Assembly: GCF_025685575.1 (NCBI RefSeq)
Contig: NZ_JAGSYD010000001.1
Span: 809,852-873,851 of the forward strand
Length of the DNA stretch: 64,000 bases
Reading direction: 5' to 3'
Source of the DNA: Granulicella cerasi
Lineage (GTDB): Bacteria; Acidobacteriota; Terriglobia; Terriglobales; Acidobacteriaceae
Position 1 is the stretch's first letter; each line of letters opens with the position of its first letter. The position numbers and the translations under genes were made by a program. A model generated the notes under the pieces. That model saw only the letters and a list, made by a program, of their open reading frames with translations, had not been told where the DNA came from and did no database searches. Shown here one piece after another: positions 42,906 through 52,653 of the stretch.

Positions 42906-45900
42906 GTGAGTGCCTCGGCTCGTTTGCCTCCGAGGCGGAGTGTACGTTTGCGTCTTTGGTGGCGAGTGGCCTGGGCTGGATGCACTGTGTCGGCAGCGTT
43001 ATGGCTGGCCGGATGCGGGGTGTCGCGCGTGCCTGCGCAGCCGGAAATCGCGCTGGAACCGCCGGAGTGGGAGCAGGTAGAGCTGCAGCGGGTGGACCTC
43101 CGCGATGCAACGCTCGCCGACCGCAGCGAAGACGCCGACGCAGACGATGAAAGCACCACTCACCGCGGACAATCTGTCGATCCCGCCAGCGGAGCCAGCT
43201 CTGCGGGCCTTGCCACGACCACGAACGACAACACCGTTGATGGACTTTCGGCGTGGCAGTCCTTCCGCGCCAGCACCCGGGGAGCGGCGGCAGGCGCGGC
43301 GCGCAGCCGTGCCTCGTTTGCGGGCAGCGCCATCCGCTCGATGGAGGCGGGAAGCGCGAATTTCACCGCAGAGGCCGGCGGTGCAGGAGCGGTCGTTGCG
43401 GTGGGCTCGCGGCGCGGGGGCGAGCATCTGCACGGGCGGCTGTTTGCAATCGCGCTGGACGCAGCCTTTGCGGCGACGAACCCTTACTCGGTCGCCACGC
43501 GCTACAACAACGGCTCGCCGATCACCTCGCTCGTCAAGCCGCGCGCGGCAACGGTCGAGGTAGGCGGCAGCGTGGGCGGCCCCCTCGCGTTTCGCGGCGC
43601 GCCGCACTGGTGGCGCACCCATGCGGCGGGCATTGCCTCGCTGGAGTATGAGTTGCGTGACACGCGCGTGGTGGCGTCGTCGCAATCGCCGAGCTTTTTC
43701 ACGCTCTCCGCCACGCAGCAGGCGTTGCTGGCCAACCGCGGCGTGACGGCGGTCCAACGCGCGCAGGCGTTGCGCTTCCTCGATAGCCTGATGGGCGAGA
43801 CGACGCGCGACTCCACGCGGCTGCTCAGCTTCGCGCGGCTCGATCTGAAGCCGACGATGAGTGATTCGCTCGCGCTTGCATTCCTTGGCAACCGCTTCGC
43901 TTCGCCGGTGGGTGCATCGTTTGCGGGCCGCTCTGATGCGGTGATGACGCGCGGCGTCGGCAGTCTTGGCGACGCGCGCACGGAGGTCACGGCCTTCACC
44001 GCGAGCTGGACGCGCACGCTGCCGCACGGCTGGACGAATGATCTTCGCGCGCAGTGGTCGCACGATCTCGAGTTTGAGCAGCCGCGGGCTCCGCTGGCGC
44101 AGGAGCCCGCCGTCGCCAGCGGGGGCCTTTCGCCGCAGGTCACCATCGCGCCGGAAGGCTTCGTCTACGGCACGCCCGCATCGCTGGGGCGAACGGCCTA
44201 CCCTGACGAACATCGCGTCCAGCTTGTCGAAACGGCATCGTGGCTGCATCGCGGCGTGTTCCTGCGCCTGGGCGCGAACTGGAGTCGCGTGCAGGATCGT
44301 ATCGACTCAGCGACGAATACGAACGGCACCTTTCGCTACTCCAGCGGTGATACGAACGGCCGCGCGGGCGGGCTTGTCGACTGGATGACCGACTACATTT
44401 ACGGCGTGAACGCATACCCCAATGCCGCGTGCCCGAGTATCACCGCGAGCGTGCACCGCTTCTGCTTCCTGAGCTACACGCAGACCTTCGGCGCGCAGCA
44501 GACGGAGTTCGCCACGCACGAGATCGCAGGCTTTGCGCAGGCGGAGTGGAGCGCGTGGCAGCGCTTGCACTTCACGCTCGGGTTGCGCGGCGAGTACACC
44601 CTGCTTCCGTTGCCGCAGCGCTCGAACCCTGCGCTGAACCTCGCGTTGCGCTCGCTCAACGACCCGCGCGCAGGCTCGACGGCGGTCTTTCCCGAGGACC
44701 GCAACAACTTCGGCCCGCGTGTCAGCGTGGCGTGGCGCGCGCCTCTGGGCATTACGGCGACGGCTGGTTACGGTCTCTTCTTCGGCAGGCTTGCGGGCGA
44801 GACCACGCGTGCGGCGCTCACGGAAAATGCGCTCGCCACGGGCATCGAACGCGTGCGCATCACGCCACGCACCGAGGTGCTTTGCCCGCAGACGCCGACG
44901 GTGAGCTTCGGCTATCCGTGTTCGTTCACCGGCGCGGCTCCGTCAGCCGTGGCGGAGACCGCACGAGCGCTCGTCTTCGCCCCGCACTTTCGGTTGCCTG
45001 CCGTGCAGCGCTTCTCGCTGACGCTGCAGCGCGAAATCGCGCGCGGCTGGCAGGCGCACGTGGCCTACGCAGGAGCGCTTGCCACGCAGCTTCCTGGAAC
45101 AGTGGATCTGAACGTGCAACCGTCGACGACGCTCACCACGTTTCAGCTGCAGGGCGGCGTAAATCGCCTTGGCGCGCGTGCGGGGACGACGTTTTCCGTG
45201 CCGCTTTACAGCGCGCGCAAGCTCAACGGTTACGGTCCGCTGACGGCGTTGCTCTCGGACGATAACGCGACCTTCCATGCGTTGGACGCGTCTCTGCGCG
45301 GACGCTGGCGCACGTTGCAACTGCAACGGCCTACGCATGGTCGCGCGCCATCGACTACGCTCCGCTGCAGGGCGCCGCTCCGCATACGGACACGCAGTTC
45401 GACCCGTTTGCGAACGGTTACGACAAAGGCCGCTCGTCGCTCGACTACACGCACCACTTCTTCGGCACCGTGCAGTGGCGGCCGACGTTTGCAGGGGGCG
45501 CGTTGTGGCAACGCTCTGCCTTCCGCGATTGGACCGTCGGCGCGACGGGGATTGCGGGCAGCGGCGCACCGTTCAGCATGATGATCGACGGCGGCACCGA
45601 GCTGTCCGGGGGCAGTGAGACGATCAACGGTTCGGGCGGTGCGAAGTATTTGCCCACGGTGGGCCGCAATACGCTGCGCTTGCCTGTGCGCAGCAACGTG
45701 GACCTTCGCCTGGAGCGGACGGTCACGTTACCGGGTCGTTGGCGCGCGAGCTTCGCGGCAGAGACCTTCAATCTGCTCAACACGCCCAGCACCAGCGTGG
45801 AAACGCGTGCTTTCGCGCCCGGCACTGTCACCGGCGGGGTCACGCCACTCGTCTTTCAGGACACCACCGCCCTTGCCGCCGAGGGCGACACCACGACCAC

Positions 45901-45982
45901 GCCCTTCGGCCAGCCGCTCTCTTCTACCACCGGCATCCTGCACGAACGGCGGCTGCAACTCAGCGCGCGCTTTGTGTTTTAG
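42906..45982 (+). pseudogene. TonB-dependent receptor (Oar-like) with a frameshift
   Basis: Two frames join to one beta-barrel protein. The first runs to DASLRGRWRTLQL near 45324 in frame with 42906. The second continues as TAYAWSRAIDYAPLQGA and ends LQLSARFVF at 45982. Loss of one base between about 45298 and 45330 separates them, and the first frame then runs 250 bases through unrelated sequence to a stop at 45581. The barrel is of the Oar type common in Acidobacteria, but the carboxypeptidase-like N-domain and a clear plug are absent. A lipobox (WLAGC) stands near residue 37. The start is unsure: GTG 42906 or TTG 42852. Confidence 0.65.
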
Positions 45983-46089
45983 GCGGGAAACAGCGGATTT
46001 TCACGTGCGGGAATCTACTTCGTAACGCCTACCGTAAACTCTGCATCCTAGTAGCCAGAACCTTCCTCGTTTCCGGAGCCGCAGTCGCC

Positions 46090-47076
46090 ATGCATCTGCT
46101 CGACGCCATCATGCACCACGGTTATGTGGCGACGGCTGTGATCCTGTTTGTCGCGGCCTGCGGCGTGCCGCTGCCGCTCAGCTTAGTGCTGCTGACTGCA
46201 GGGGCAGCCGCCCATGCGGGCACGCTTTCGTTTCCGACGCTTGTAGCCTGCGCGGTCATCGCGGGCGTTTGTGGCGACACGCTGATGTACTTCGGCGGAC
46301 GCTTCACTGGCTGGTGGCTGCTCGCGGGGTTGTGCCGCCTGAGCGTGAACCCGGAAACCTGCATCTTCGGCTCGGCGCGCTCGTTCTACAAGCGCGGCCC
46401 GCGAACGCTGCTCTTCGCGAAGTTCGTGCCAGGGCTCGCGACCGTAGCCGCCCCGCTTGCGGGCAGTCTGTACATGCGCCCGTCGCGGTTCTTGCGGCTG
46501 GACCTTCTCGGTGTCACTTTCTATGTGCTCACGTGGACGACGCTTGGCTACTTCTTCTCGCACGCGCTGCGCACGCTCACCGCGTGGGTGATCGGCTTCG
46601 GCCATGTCACGGCGGCGATGTTCACGACGCTGTTCGTGCTGTACCTGCTGTATCTCATCATCGCGACGCTGCGCGACACGCGCTTCACCACGGTAGAACG
46701 CGTCGCTGCGGTGGAGCTGCGCCAGCGCCTCTCGCTGCATAAGGCGCATGAGCGCGTGGTGGTGATCGCCGATGTGCGCTCGCACGGGTATTACGATCCG
46801 AAGGCGACGCGCATCAAGAACTCGATTCGCATTGAGCCGAACCGTCTGCGCGAAGAGCTTTCTGCGCTGCGTGAGTTCATGGCACCGGAGTGCGATATCT
46901 ATCTCTACTGCTCGTGCGCGCACGACGCCACGAGCGTCCGCGTCGCGAAGGTGCTGGAGCAGGAGAACTGCCATACGAAGGTGATTCGTGGCGGCCTGCG
47001 GGCGTGGGTGAAGGCGGGTGGCGAGGTCGAGCCTGTGCCGCACAGCGAGATGGAACATCTACCGCGTTTCGAGTAG
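46090..47076 (+). CDS. DedA-type membrane protein fused to a rhodanese domain
   Basis: 328 residues. A DedA/VTT domain with about six helices comes first (GVPLPLSLVLLTAGA near 26, FGGRFTGWW, KFVPGLATVAAPLAG near 116). Then a C-terminal rhodanese domain begins near 215 (VVVIADVRSHGYYDPKATRIKNS) with a cysteine in YLYCSCAHDATSVRVA. The frame is open upstream, but this ATG gives the usual DedA start. DedA proteins are lipid scramblases or flippases; the rhodanese part could carry sulfur or sense redox state. Two hairpin repeats follow. Confidence 0.85.
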   Translation: MHLLDAIMHHGYVATAVILFVAACGVPLPLSLVLLTAGAAAHAGTLSFPTLVACAVIAGVCGDTLMYFGGRFTGWWLLAGLCRLSVNPETCIFGSARSFYKRGPRTLLFAKFVPGLATVAAPLAGSLYMRPSRFLRLDLLGVTFYVLTWTTLGYFFSHALRTLTAWVIGFGHVTAAMFTTLFVLYLLYLIIATLRDTRFTTVERVAAVELRQRLSLHKAHERVVVIADVRSHGYYDPKATRIKNSIRIEPNRLREELSALREFMAPECDIYLYCSCAHDATSVRVAKVLEQENCHTKVIRGGLRAWVKAGGEVEPVPHSEMEHLPRFE

Positions 47077-47136
47077 TGGTTGCCATATCGGTGGCGCAGA
47101 TGCCGAGGGTCCTTGGCTCGCTTGCATCCTGCAAAA

Positions 47137-47229
47137 CCCATGTCTCAAAGTCGAGACATGGGGCACCCGGTCTGTGGCGCAGATGCCGCAAAACCCCTGT
47201 CTCAAAGTCTAGACAGGGGGGGCGCCCGG
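47137..47229 (+). repeat. Two hairpin repeats in tandem
   Basis: Unit at 47137-47170: CCCATGTCTC, loop AAAGTC, GAGACATGGG, GCACCCGG. Unit at 47194-47229: CCCCTGTCT, loop, AGACAGGGG, GGCGCCCGG. Both are preceded by a copy of GTGGCGCAGATGCCG, so a segment of about 57 bases was duplicated and the stems then changed together. Confidence 0.75.
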
Positions 47230-47262
47230 TCTGTGGCGCGATGGATTAGCTAAGGTGGTTAG

Positions 47263-48471
47263 CTAGCTGGCCCATCGTGCGAGGGTGGCGAGCAGTTTTG
47301 TCTTGCCGACACCGTCGGCGTAGGTCTTCAGCACGAGGTTACGCAGCAGCGGCCAGCGCATCACCTTGAAGCCGCGCGCGGGCTCGCGATAGAACGAACG
47401 CGATGCGCGATCGGAGAACGCGAGCACCTCTTGCAGCGGACGCAGATGATGCGCGTAGCCTTCTGCCATGGCATAGGGTGCGCCGAGGATCGCTGCTGCT
47501 GCCGCCTGTCCGCTCACGAGCGCAGAGTGGATGCCTTCGCCGGTCAGGGGATCGACGAGCCCCGCAGCATCGCCGACGAGCAGTACGCGGCCACGCGGCG
47601 CGTAGCGATGACCGCCCATGCCGAGGTACTGTCCGGTCACCTCGGCAGGAAGCTCCACGCCAAGCTTGGTGCGGGTGTACTCGGCGAGCAGCGCGCGCGT
47701 TACCGTCTTCAGCTTCGCGTTGATCGGATCGTTGTCGGGGGCGAATGCGCCGACGCCGATGTTGATGTGATCGCCCTTGGGGAACAGCCAGCCGTAGCCA
47801 TCGGCGAGCGGAGCGAAGTCGAAGACCAGGTCCTGCGGACCGTCTCCTTCGGGCAGCGGTACGGGGAGGCTCGTGTACGGCACCATCGCCTCGAGCGCGA
47901 AGCCGCGCATGTACCACTGCGGCTCTTCGCCGGTAAGGAGTTTGCTCTGCGTGGAGAGGCGACGCGTCTGGCCGTTGGAGCCGTCGGCGCCGATGAGCAC
48001 AGGCGCGGTGAAGGTCTGCGGGCCATCGTTGGTGGCCACGGTCAGGGCGACGTGGTCGGGCTGTTCGTCCAGCGTGAGGATGTTATCGATCTTCATCCAC
48101 TCGGCGCTGCCGCCTTTGGCGCCGGCCTTCAGCGTCTGCTCAAGGCAATAGGCATCGAACTTCTCGCGCACGGCCATCGCGGCGATGGGCGTCTTTGCCT
48201 TCACGCGAATCTCCTGCGACTTGTCGGCGACGGTGCCGCTCGTTGCGCGTTGCAGCACGATCTCGTCGCACACGCGCTCAACCACGGGATCGACGGAGTA
48301 GCGCAGCGCCGCGAGTGTCTTGCGTGTGAGCCCGCAGGCGCAGGCTTTGGGGCGAGGGAAGAGCCGCTTGTCGAGCAGCAGAACGCGCTTGCCGTTGCGG
48401 GCAAGATCAAAGGCCGCGGCGCAGCCAGCCGGTCCGGAGCCGACGATCAGAGCATCGTAGGAGAAAGCCAT
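47263..48471 (-). CDS. Geranylgeranyl reductase family FAD oxidoreductase
   Basis: 402 residues. N-terminal FAD-binding motif ALIVGSGPAGCAAAFDLAR, a cysteine-rich stretch FPRPKACACGLT (near 42), and the second FAD motif RVLLVGDAAGLVDPLTGEGI (in parts) near 290. The family saturates prenyl chains of lipids or quinones with NADPH, and the exact substrate here is unknown. The minus-strand gene runs in the same direction as the LLM gene after it, 25 bases apart. Confidence 0.88.
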   Translation of the reverse strand: MAFSYDALIVGSGPAGCAAAFDLARNGKRVLLLDKRLFPRPKACACGLTRKTLAALRYSVDPVVERVCDEIVLQRATSGTVADKSQEIRVKAKTPIAAMAVREKFDAYCLEQTLKAGAKGGSAEWMKIDNILTLDEQPDHVALTVATNDGPQTFTAPVLIGADGSNGQTRRLSTQSKLLTGEEPQWYMRGFALEAMVPYTSLPVPLPEGDGPQDLVFDFAPLADGYGWLFPKGDHINIGVGAFAPDNDPINAKLKTVTRALLAEYTRTKLGVELPAEVTGQYLGMGGHRYAPRGRVLLVGDAAGLVDPLTGEGIHSALVSGQAAAAAILGAPYAMAEGYAHHLRPLQEVLAFSDRASRSFYREPARGFKVMRWPLLRNLVLKTYADGVGKTKLLATLARWAS

Positions 48472-48496
48472 CGCTACTGAGTGTAACGAGTGCGGG

Positions 48497-49564
48497 CTAA
48501 AGCTCGAAGGCCTCGGCCAGCAGCGAGTAGCTGCGCTTGCGCGCTTCGTGGGAATGCGTGATGGTGTTCACGATCAGCTCGCGCAGTTCAAGCTCGCGGG
48601 CGATGCGGAGCAACTCGTCGCGCACCTTGGCGGGCGTACCGACGACGTAGCGCGGGTACTCGGTCTCCGGCTGGTCGATCGCGCCGGCGAGCACAGGCCA
48701 GGGCTGCCGTGGGACCGCAGGCGGCACGTTGAGTTCGCGCAGCGCCTCTTCGGGCGTGGCTACCGGGCGGCGGTCATCCTGGCGGATGCGTCGCTGCAGC
48801 AGGCGGACGGAGGCGTGCAGATGGTCGGCTTCTTCCTGCGTGGGGGCGACGATCGCGCCGATGGCGATCATCGCTTCAGGCTTCTGCAGCTCGGCGCTGG
48901 GCACGAAGCTGCGCTGGTAATGCGTAATCGCCTCACGTGTGCCCTGACCGGAGAAGAAGTGCGCAAAGGCGTACGGCAGGCCCTCCTGCGCGGCGGTCAC
49001 AGACGACCACATGGAGGAGCCAAGCAGCCAGACGCGCGGCGTCGTCTCCGCGCTGGGCATCACGCGAATCTTCGAGAACGGATGTGGACCGCGGGCGTCG
49101 CGATAGTTGTCCCAGCGCGAGTTGTCGAGGAACGCGCGCAGTTCGGCGAGCTGTTGCGGAAAGTCATCGCGCGAGGGGGCTTCGCGGTCGCGCTTGAGCG
49201 CGTAGGCCTCGAGCTGCCCGCCGCCGGGTGCGCGACCGATGCCGAGATCGATACGGCCGGGGAACATCGCTTCCAGCGTGCGGAAGACTTCAGCCACCTT
49301 CAGCGAAGCGTAGTGCGGCAGCATCACGCCGCCGGAGCCGACGCGGATCTGCTTGGTAAAGGTGGCGGCGCGGGTGATGAGGATCTCCGGCGCGGTGCAG
49401 GCCAGCAGGTCCATCGCATGGTGCTCGCTGTACCAGAGGCGTGTATATCCGAGCGCGTCCACATGCTGCGCGAGGTCGAGCGAATTGGCCAGCGTCTGTG
49501 CAGGCGTGGAGCCTGTGACGACGGGCGACTGATCGAGCACGGAGAGGCGAATCGGCGATGCCAT
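48497..49564 (-). CDS. LLM class flavin-dependent oxidoreductase
   Basis: 355 residues from the ATG at 49564. It belongs to the luciferase-like monooxygenase fold of the MsnO8/YhbW subgroup: LSVLDQSPVV at the start, YTRLWYSEHHAM (near 42), LGIGRAPGGG (near 105) and WLLGSSMWS. The frame is open far upstream, across the divergent gene, but the family starts here. The enzyme should use reduced FMN; its substrate is unknown. It is divergent from the heptapeptide-repeat gene. Confidence 0.9.
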   Translation of the reverse strand: MASPIRLSVLDQSPVVTGSTPAQTLANSLDLAQHVDALGYTRLWYSEHHAMDLLACTAPEILITRAATFTKQIRVGSGGVMLPHYASLKVAEVFRTLEAMFPGRIDLGIGRAPGGGQLEAYALKRDREAPSRDDFPQQLAELRAFLDNSRWDNYRDARGPHPFSKIRVMPSAETTPRVWLLGSSMWSSVTAAQEGLPYAFAHFFSGQGTREAITHYQRSFVPSAELQKPEAMIAIGAIVAPTQEEADHLHASVRLLQRRIRQDDRRPVATPEEALRELNVPPAVPRQPWPVLAGAIDQPETEYPRYVVGTPAKVRDELLRIARELELRELIVNTITHSHEARKRSYSLLAEAFEL

Positions 49565-49689
49565 ACGAAGTATTGGAGTACGAAAGCGGCCCGAAAGGTT
49601 CAATCGGTGTCGAAAGATAACGTTCGGCGCGCGGCGAAGTCCAAGTACGCTAAAGAGCAGCCGTGCTGCATGGGAAGAGGGGAGTCTGC

Positions 49690-51285
49690 TTGCGACGCTG
49701 GGAATGGGTTGCCGCGATGATGTTGAGTGCAGCGTCCATGACGCTGTCCGCGCAGTCGACGCACTACTCCCATGCTGCAGATGACCCTTCGCTGACCGCG
49801 CTGCGGACAGGCACCCTGAACGTCTGGGTGGTACGCAAAGCCGCACCGGGATGGAAGCCCGCCGGCAGCGATACGGCTCTGATGGGCAACTTGCCCACGA
49901 CGATGGCGGAGCAGACCGCTGGCAGCTTCGGCACGGCCTCCAGCAACTACGGGCAGACGGCAAGCACTTACGGCCACAACGCTTCAAGCGTTGGCAGCAA
50001 TGCCAGCGACGTGGGCCAGACCGCCGGAAGCGTCGGGCAGACGGCGGGAAACTTCGGTACGGCTTCGAGCAATTACGGCACGGCCTCCAGCAACTACGGC
50101 CAGACTGCGGGCAGCTACGGGCAAACGGCCGGGAGCTTCTCCGGCACGGGAACGGCCGCGCCCGGCGCGACGACAGGGCCACGTCTGGTGCGGGGAAGTG
50201 ACCCGGTGTGGAGCGCCACCTTTGCGCGTTTGCGCACGGACTTTCCTGAGCTGCACACGCATGTGTCCACCGTGCGCGAAGAGGACCTTGTCGATGCTCT
50301 GCAGGCAACGCAGGGCACGACGATCGCGCCGGACCTGCTGCTGATCTCGCCGAACGGATGGAGCTGGGCCGAGACCGGGCAAGGTGCTGCATGGTCCTCC
50401 GTGATGGTGCCGTTGGGGGCACTGCGCTTTCCGTCGCAGATGGAAGGCCTCACCGGCGCCACGATCACGGCGGCGCTGCCGACCGTGCTGCGCGGAGCGG
50501 GGCATCCGCTGTCTGCGCGGGCCTTTGCTGTCTGGCTGCAGAGCTTCCGCCGCTGTGATGCGTGCACACCGATCATTCCCGCGAGCTACAGCGATCAGGA
50601 GCGGCTGGCGGCCGCGGCGGCGCGCAGCGTTCTGGTGTCCGACACTGCCGACGGCAGCGCGGACTCGGCGTATGCGACCTCCGACGCTTCGCTGGTGCGC
50701 GCGGAGATTTTGCAGGGGCCGCACACGGTCGCGCTCGACAGTCTGCAGTTACGCAGCGATGTGATCGATTCCGTCTCGGGCGATGTCTTTGCGTTGGTGA
50801 GCGTGCGGGTGACGGCGGAGGTCAACAGCGGCTTCGGCGTGGTGCAGGCGATGGTCGTCGAGCGCAGAGACAACGACGGCAACTGGCACGTGCTGCATGT
50901 CACGCCCGACATGTCTGCGTCGATGGAGATGCGCGCGAAGAAGTATCTTTCTGCGTACGCCATCACGGCGGAGAAGGTGGTTCCGGCGGAGGTCGTTACG
51001 CTGGATTCGCCGAAGGACGGAGCGTTCACCACACTGCGTCCGGAGCTCGGCTGGGAGCACAAAGGCGCGCCAACGCTCGAGGTGATCGAGTGGCAGCGCG
51101 GCGGGCCTGAGCACTGGGGCGCGGCATCGATGTTCCTGGTGCCGGACGACGGACAGCACTTACGCACGCGTGCCACGGCAGACTTCGTGGCGCGCCCGGG
51201 CCAGTATCGCTGGCGCGTCTGGGCGTTGAGCCCGAGCGGTGACCTTGCCGTTTCGGAGTGGTCGAGCTTCGCGGCGGACCACTGA
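49690..51285 (+). CDS. Secreted protein with heptapeptide repeats
   Basis: 531 residues from TTG 49690, preceded by GAGGGGAG (GTG 49663 is an alternative). Signal peptide about 1-22 (ending LSAQ). Near residue 75 about eleven heptads begin, of the type QTAGSYG, TASSNYG, HNASSVG, encoded by 21-base units at 49908-50150. A larger part without known domain follows. It has a Cys pair (RRCDAC) near 295 and ends in a fibronectin-like stretch (PKDGAFTTLRPELGWEHKG). I do not recognise the protein. A surface or envelope role is likely from the signal peptide. Confidence 0.7.
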   Translation: MRRWEWVAAMMLSAASMTLSAQSTHYSHAADDPSLTALRTGTLNVWVVRKAAPGWKPAGSDTALMGNLPTTMAEQTAGSFGTASSNYGQTASTYGHNASSVGSNASDVGQTAGSVGQTAGNFGTASSNYGTASSNYGQTAGSYGQTAGSFSGTGTAAPGATTGPRLVRGSDPVWSATFARLRTDFPELHTHVSTVREEDLVDALQATQGTTIAPDLLLISPNGWSWAETGQGAAWSSVMVPLGALRFPSQMEGLTGATITAALPTVLRGAGHPLSARAFAVWLQSFRRCDACTPIIPASYSDQERLAAAAARSVLVSDTADGSADSAYATSDASLVRAEILQGPHTVALDSLQLRSDVIDSVSGDVFALVSVRVTAEVNSGFGVVQAMVVERRDNDGNWHVLHVTPDMSASMEMRAKKYLSAYAITAEKVVPAEVVTLDSPKDGAFTTLRPELGWEHKGAPTLEVIEWQRGGPEHWGAASMFLVPDDGQHLRTRATADFVARPGQYRWRVWALSPSGDLAVSEWSSFAADH

Positions 51286-51316
51286 GGTCCGCGTGTCGGC
51301 TATCCTCGAAGAGTTG

Positions 51317-52156
51317 ATGTCTGCTGCTGAAACTACTCCGTTGCTCGAGGTGCGTGACCTGCGCGTGCGTTTTGGTGCGTTTGAGGCCGTGCATGGCGCG
51401 AGCTTCTCGCTGGCACCGGGGGAAACCCTGGGCCTCGTCGGCGAGTCCGGCTCGGGCAAGTCGGCGACGAGCCTTGCGCTGATGGGGCTGTTGCCCGCGA
51501 CGGCGAGCACGGAGGGCGCGGTGCGGCTCGGCGGGGCGAACCTGCTGGCGCTGGATGAGGCTGCGATGCGTCGCCAGCGCGGCAGCGAGATCGCGATGAT
51601 CTTCCAGGAGCCGATGACGGCGCTGAATCCCGTGATGCCGATTGGCCGGCAGATCGCCGAGGCCGTCGAAGCGCACCATCCGAAGCTGAAGCGGAGCGAG
51701 GTGAAGGAGCGTGTGCTGCGCGTGTTGCACGACGTTGCGCTGCCCGACCCGGAGCGCCGTTACAACGACTATCCGCACCAGTTTTCCGGCGGACAGCGCC
51801 AGCGCATCGTCATCGCGATGGCTCTGGTGAACCGCCCAAAGCTCGTCATTGCCGATGAGCCGACCACCGCGCTCGACGTCACCGTGCAGGCGCAGGTGCT
51901 TACGCTGCTGCGCCGCCTGCGCGCGGAGTACGGCCTGGCGATGATCTTCATCTCGCATGACCTTGCGGTGGTGGGACAGGTGGCGGATCGCATCGCCGTG
52001 ATGCAGCGCGGGCACATCGTGGAGATGGGCGAGGCCGCGCAGGTGCTGCGCGCGCCGCAACATGCGTATACGCAGCAGTTGCTCGCCGCATTGCCGACGA
52101 TGACCACCGATCGCACGCGTCCGCTGGCCTCGGTCGCACCGCCTGCCGTATCGTGA
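51317..52156 (+). CDS. Peptide/nickel-type ABC transporter ATPase
   Basis: 279 residues. Walker A GESGSGKS (42-49), signature FSGGQRQRI (near 154), Walker B LVIADEPTTALD (near 175), then LISHD-like FISHDLAVV. It is of the OppD/DppD type, but without the C-terminal oligopeptide domain and without permease or binding-protein genes nearby. Its partners must be elsewhere. A TATCCT lies ten bases before the ATG. It ends at the HIT gene. Confidence 0.85.
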   Translation: MSAAETTPLLEVRDLRVRFGAFEAVHGASFSLAPGETLGLVGESGSGKSATSLALMGLLPATASTEGAVRLGGANLLALDEAAMRRQRGSEIAMIFQEPMTALNPVMPIGRQIAEAVEAHHPKLKRSEVKERVLRVLHDVALPDPERRYNDYPHQFSGGQRQRIVIAMALVNRPKLVIADEPTTALDVTVQAQVLTLLRRLRAEYGLAMIFISHDLAVVGQVADRIAVMQRGHIVEMGEAAQVLRAPQHAYTQQLLAALPTMTTDRTRPLASVAPPAVS

Positions 52157-52161
52157 TCTCC

Positions 52162-52500
52162 ATGGACTGCCTTTTCTGCAAGATCGTATCGGGCGACATC
52201 CCCGCGACACGCGTTTACGAGGACGAGCAGGTGCTGGCCTTCCCGGACATCCATCCGCAGGCCCCGACGCACCTCCTCATCATTCCGAAGAAGCACATCC
52301 GCTCGCACGCCGAAGCCGCCGCAGGCGACAAGGAGATGCTCGGTCACCTGATGTTTGCCGCAGGCGAACTCGCACGCGAGAAGAAGCTCGATGGCGGCTA
52401 TCGCCTCGTCATCAACACCGGCCCGGACGGCGGCCAGACGGTCGACCACATGCATGTGCACCTGCTCGGAGGCCGCCCCATGCACTGGCCTCCGGGCTAG
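52162..52500 (+). CDS. HIT family nucleotide-binding protein
   Basis: 112 residues. The histidine triad is HMHVHLLGG near residue 95, and Cys5/Cys8 (DCLFCKI near the start after MD) fits the zinc-binding version. HinT-like proteins hydrolyse nucleotide phosphoramidates. A GTG at 52153, overlapping the ABC gene's stop (GTGA), is an alternative start that would couple the two genes. Neither start has a clear ribosome-binding site. Confidence 0.92.
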   Translation: MDCLFCKIVSGDIPATRVYEDEQVLAFPDIHPQAPTHLLIIPKKHIRSHAEAAAGDKEMLGHLMFAAGELAREKKLDGGYRLVINTGPDGGQTVDHMHVHLLGGRPMHWPPG

Positions 52501-52587
52501 TCGTGAAAGAGCGTCGAGTGCCCTTATCTGCACGGCTTCTTGCATAGAGGTGGGAGCGAGAATCGGGACTCTGCGACATCCTGCAAA

Positions 52588-52621
52588 CGCACCTCTCCAA
52601 AGGCGAGATGTGGGGCACCCG
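52588..52621 (+). repeat. GGGTGCCCC hairpin repeat, unit 11
   Basis: CACCTCTC (52590-52597) pairs with GAGATGTG (52605-52612), one mismatch, followed by GGGCACCC. It is one unit of the dispersed family, just upstream of msrA. Confidence 0.65.
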
Positions 52622-52653
52622 AACCTTAAGGGAGCTGAAAGCATCCAATCGAT

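Noticed and set aside
45298-45330. Programmed ribosomal frameshift in the TonB receptor gene
   Set aside because: No slippery heptamer or strong downstream structure is seen. A simple base loss explains it better.
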